Source of the DNA: CAYXVF01 sp964468125
GTDB lineage: Bacteria; Myxococcota; XYA12-FULL-58-9; CAYXVF01
Length of the DNA: 63,263 nt
Direction: 5' to 3'
Assembly (NCBI GenBank): GCA_964468125.1
Contig: CAYXVF010000025.1
Coordinates: 1 to 63,263, forward strand
Position 1 is the stretch's first letter. Each line of letters begins with the position of its first letter. The translations under genes were made by a program, and so were the position numbers. Shown piece after piece: positions 62,904 through 63,263 of this stretch. A model generated the notes under the pieces. That model saw only the letters and a list, made by a program, of their open reading frames with translations. It was not told where the DNA came from and did no database searches.

Positions 62904-63263
62904 TCAAAAGTCCCAAAGGGTGCTTCCAGCCCATTCCCGATCGGAATCGGCTGTCAGACGGGCTTTCCGCCCGTCTGACAGCGGGAATTGTCGGTTTGTA
63001 AGCCGCGGAGGGTGCACGCGTCGAAGACTCGCGCGGGGTGCGAGTCTCGATTTGGCCCTCAGTCGGCCAGGCTTCACACGGCTGGGTCGAGCATCCGAAA
63101 GCCAGCGGAGAAACTCGCGCCAGCTCATGCCGAGGAAACGCTCGGCTTTGAGTGTCACGTGGCGATAGAGCGTGATTAGCGTGTACGCCGCTCGACGCAG
63201 CACCATGACCACCAACGCAGCATCGGGTGCATAGGGAGTCCAAGGCTTGTCGTCTTCGAACGC
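62904..63263 (-). pseudogene. C-terminal fragment of a DDE-type transposase (runs off the window)
   Basis: A minus-strand frame enters from the right edge (AFEDDKPWTPYAPDAALVV) and continues VMVLRRAAYTLITLYRHVTL, then KAERFLGMSWREFLRWLSDA. The pattern of a D-D-x-x-P-W turn, then an LRRxAYxLxxLxR helix with basic residues and a W-R-x-x-x-R-W end, is that of C-termini of IS4/ISNCY-like transposases. Beyond about 63095 the codons become Arg/Ser-rich and pass through a perfect hairpin, so the native end is probably before that. The N-terminal part and the terminal repeat lie outside, so intactness is unknown; I call it a possible remnant. Confidence 0.5.
62951..62981. repeat. Perfect 13-bp inverted repeat (hairpin)
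   Basis: CTGTCAGACGGGC (62951-62963), TTTCC spacer, GCCCGTCTGACAG (62969-62981), a stem of 13 perfect pairs. It lies just downstream of the transposase fragment and 67 bp upstream of the hypothetical gene start. It may be a rho-independent-like terminator of the transposase without a U-run, or a REP-type element. Confidence 0.8.

Overview
The window is high-GC bacterial chromosome and carries the replication-origin neighbourhood. dnaA, dnaN, recF and gyrB read leftward. rpmH, rnpA, yidC, jag and then mnmE, mnmG, parA and parB read rightward. Two parS sites lie next to parA. The strand switch around 32-36 kb is what bidirectional replication from an origin there would produce. Gene style points to Myxococcota (Deltaproteobacteria sensu lato, Polyangia-like): many lipoproteins with calcium-binding, FG-GAP, MopE-type or Cys-rich repeats, bactofilin, a receiver/cNMP/TPR signalling protein, and GC-rich codon use. 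This taxonomic call is inference.

Layout. 0-13 kb is an accessory stretch. It holds a possible inactive metallopeptidase-like protein, a gene split by a 100-N assembly gap, a TSP3/FG-GAP lipoprotein, an unknown protein with a phospholipase A2-like HD motif, mfd, two divergent lipoproteins and a KOW-domain protein. 13-18 kb is a leftward run (tyrS, periplasmic protein, M16 peptidase, membrane protein) divergent from a PorV-like outer-membrane protein. 18-25 kb is dominated by a 2084-residue Cys-rich repeat lipoprotein coupled to a small TPR lipoprotein. 25-27 kb has a DUF3467 protein, a LysR regulator and fabH.

27-51 kb is the origin region. gyrB, recF and dnaN are followed by a GT22-type glycosyltransferase reading the opposite way, which separates dnaN from dnaA. 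DnaA-box-like sites occur on both sides of dnaA, and an AT-rich stretch lies upstream of dnaN, so a bipartite origin is possible. Rightward come ribosomal protein L34, RNase P protein, the YidC insertase and the Jag RNA-binding protein, then a phosphoesterase, lspA-lgt (lipoprotein maturation, fitting the many lipoproteins), a bactofilin/methyltransferase pair, a class III cyclase, mnmE-mnmG, an inverted rsmG, parS, and parA-parB overlapping a GT4-like glycosyltransferase gene.

52-63 kb is again accessory: an amine oxidase, a PQQ-dehydrogenase/cytochrome fusion lipoprotein, a free-standing glycogen-binding (CBM48) protein, a pseudo-receiver/cNMP/TM/TPR protein, a GDPD phosphodiesterase, a carboxylesterase lipoprotein, a hypothetical protein, and a truncated transposase running off the right edge beside a perfect 13-bp hairpin. 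I saw no tRNA, rRNA or CRISPR array. All functional calls are read from motifs by eye; no searches were run.
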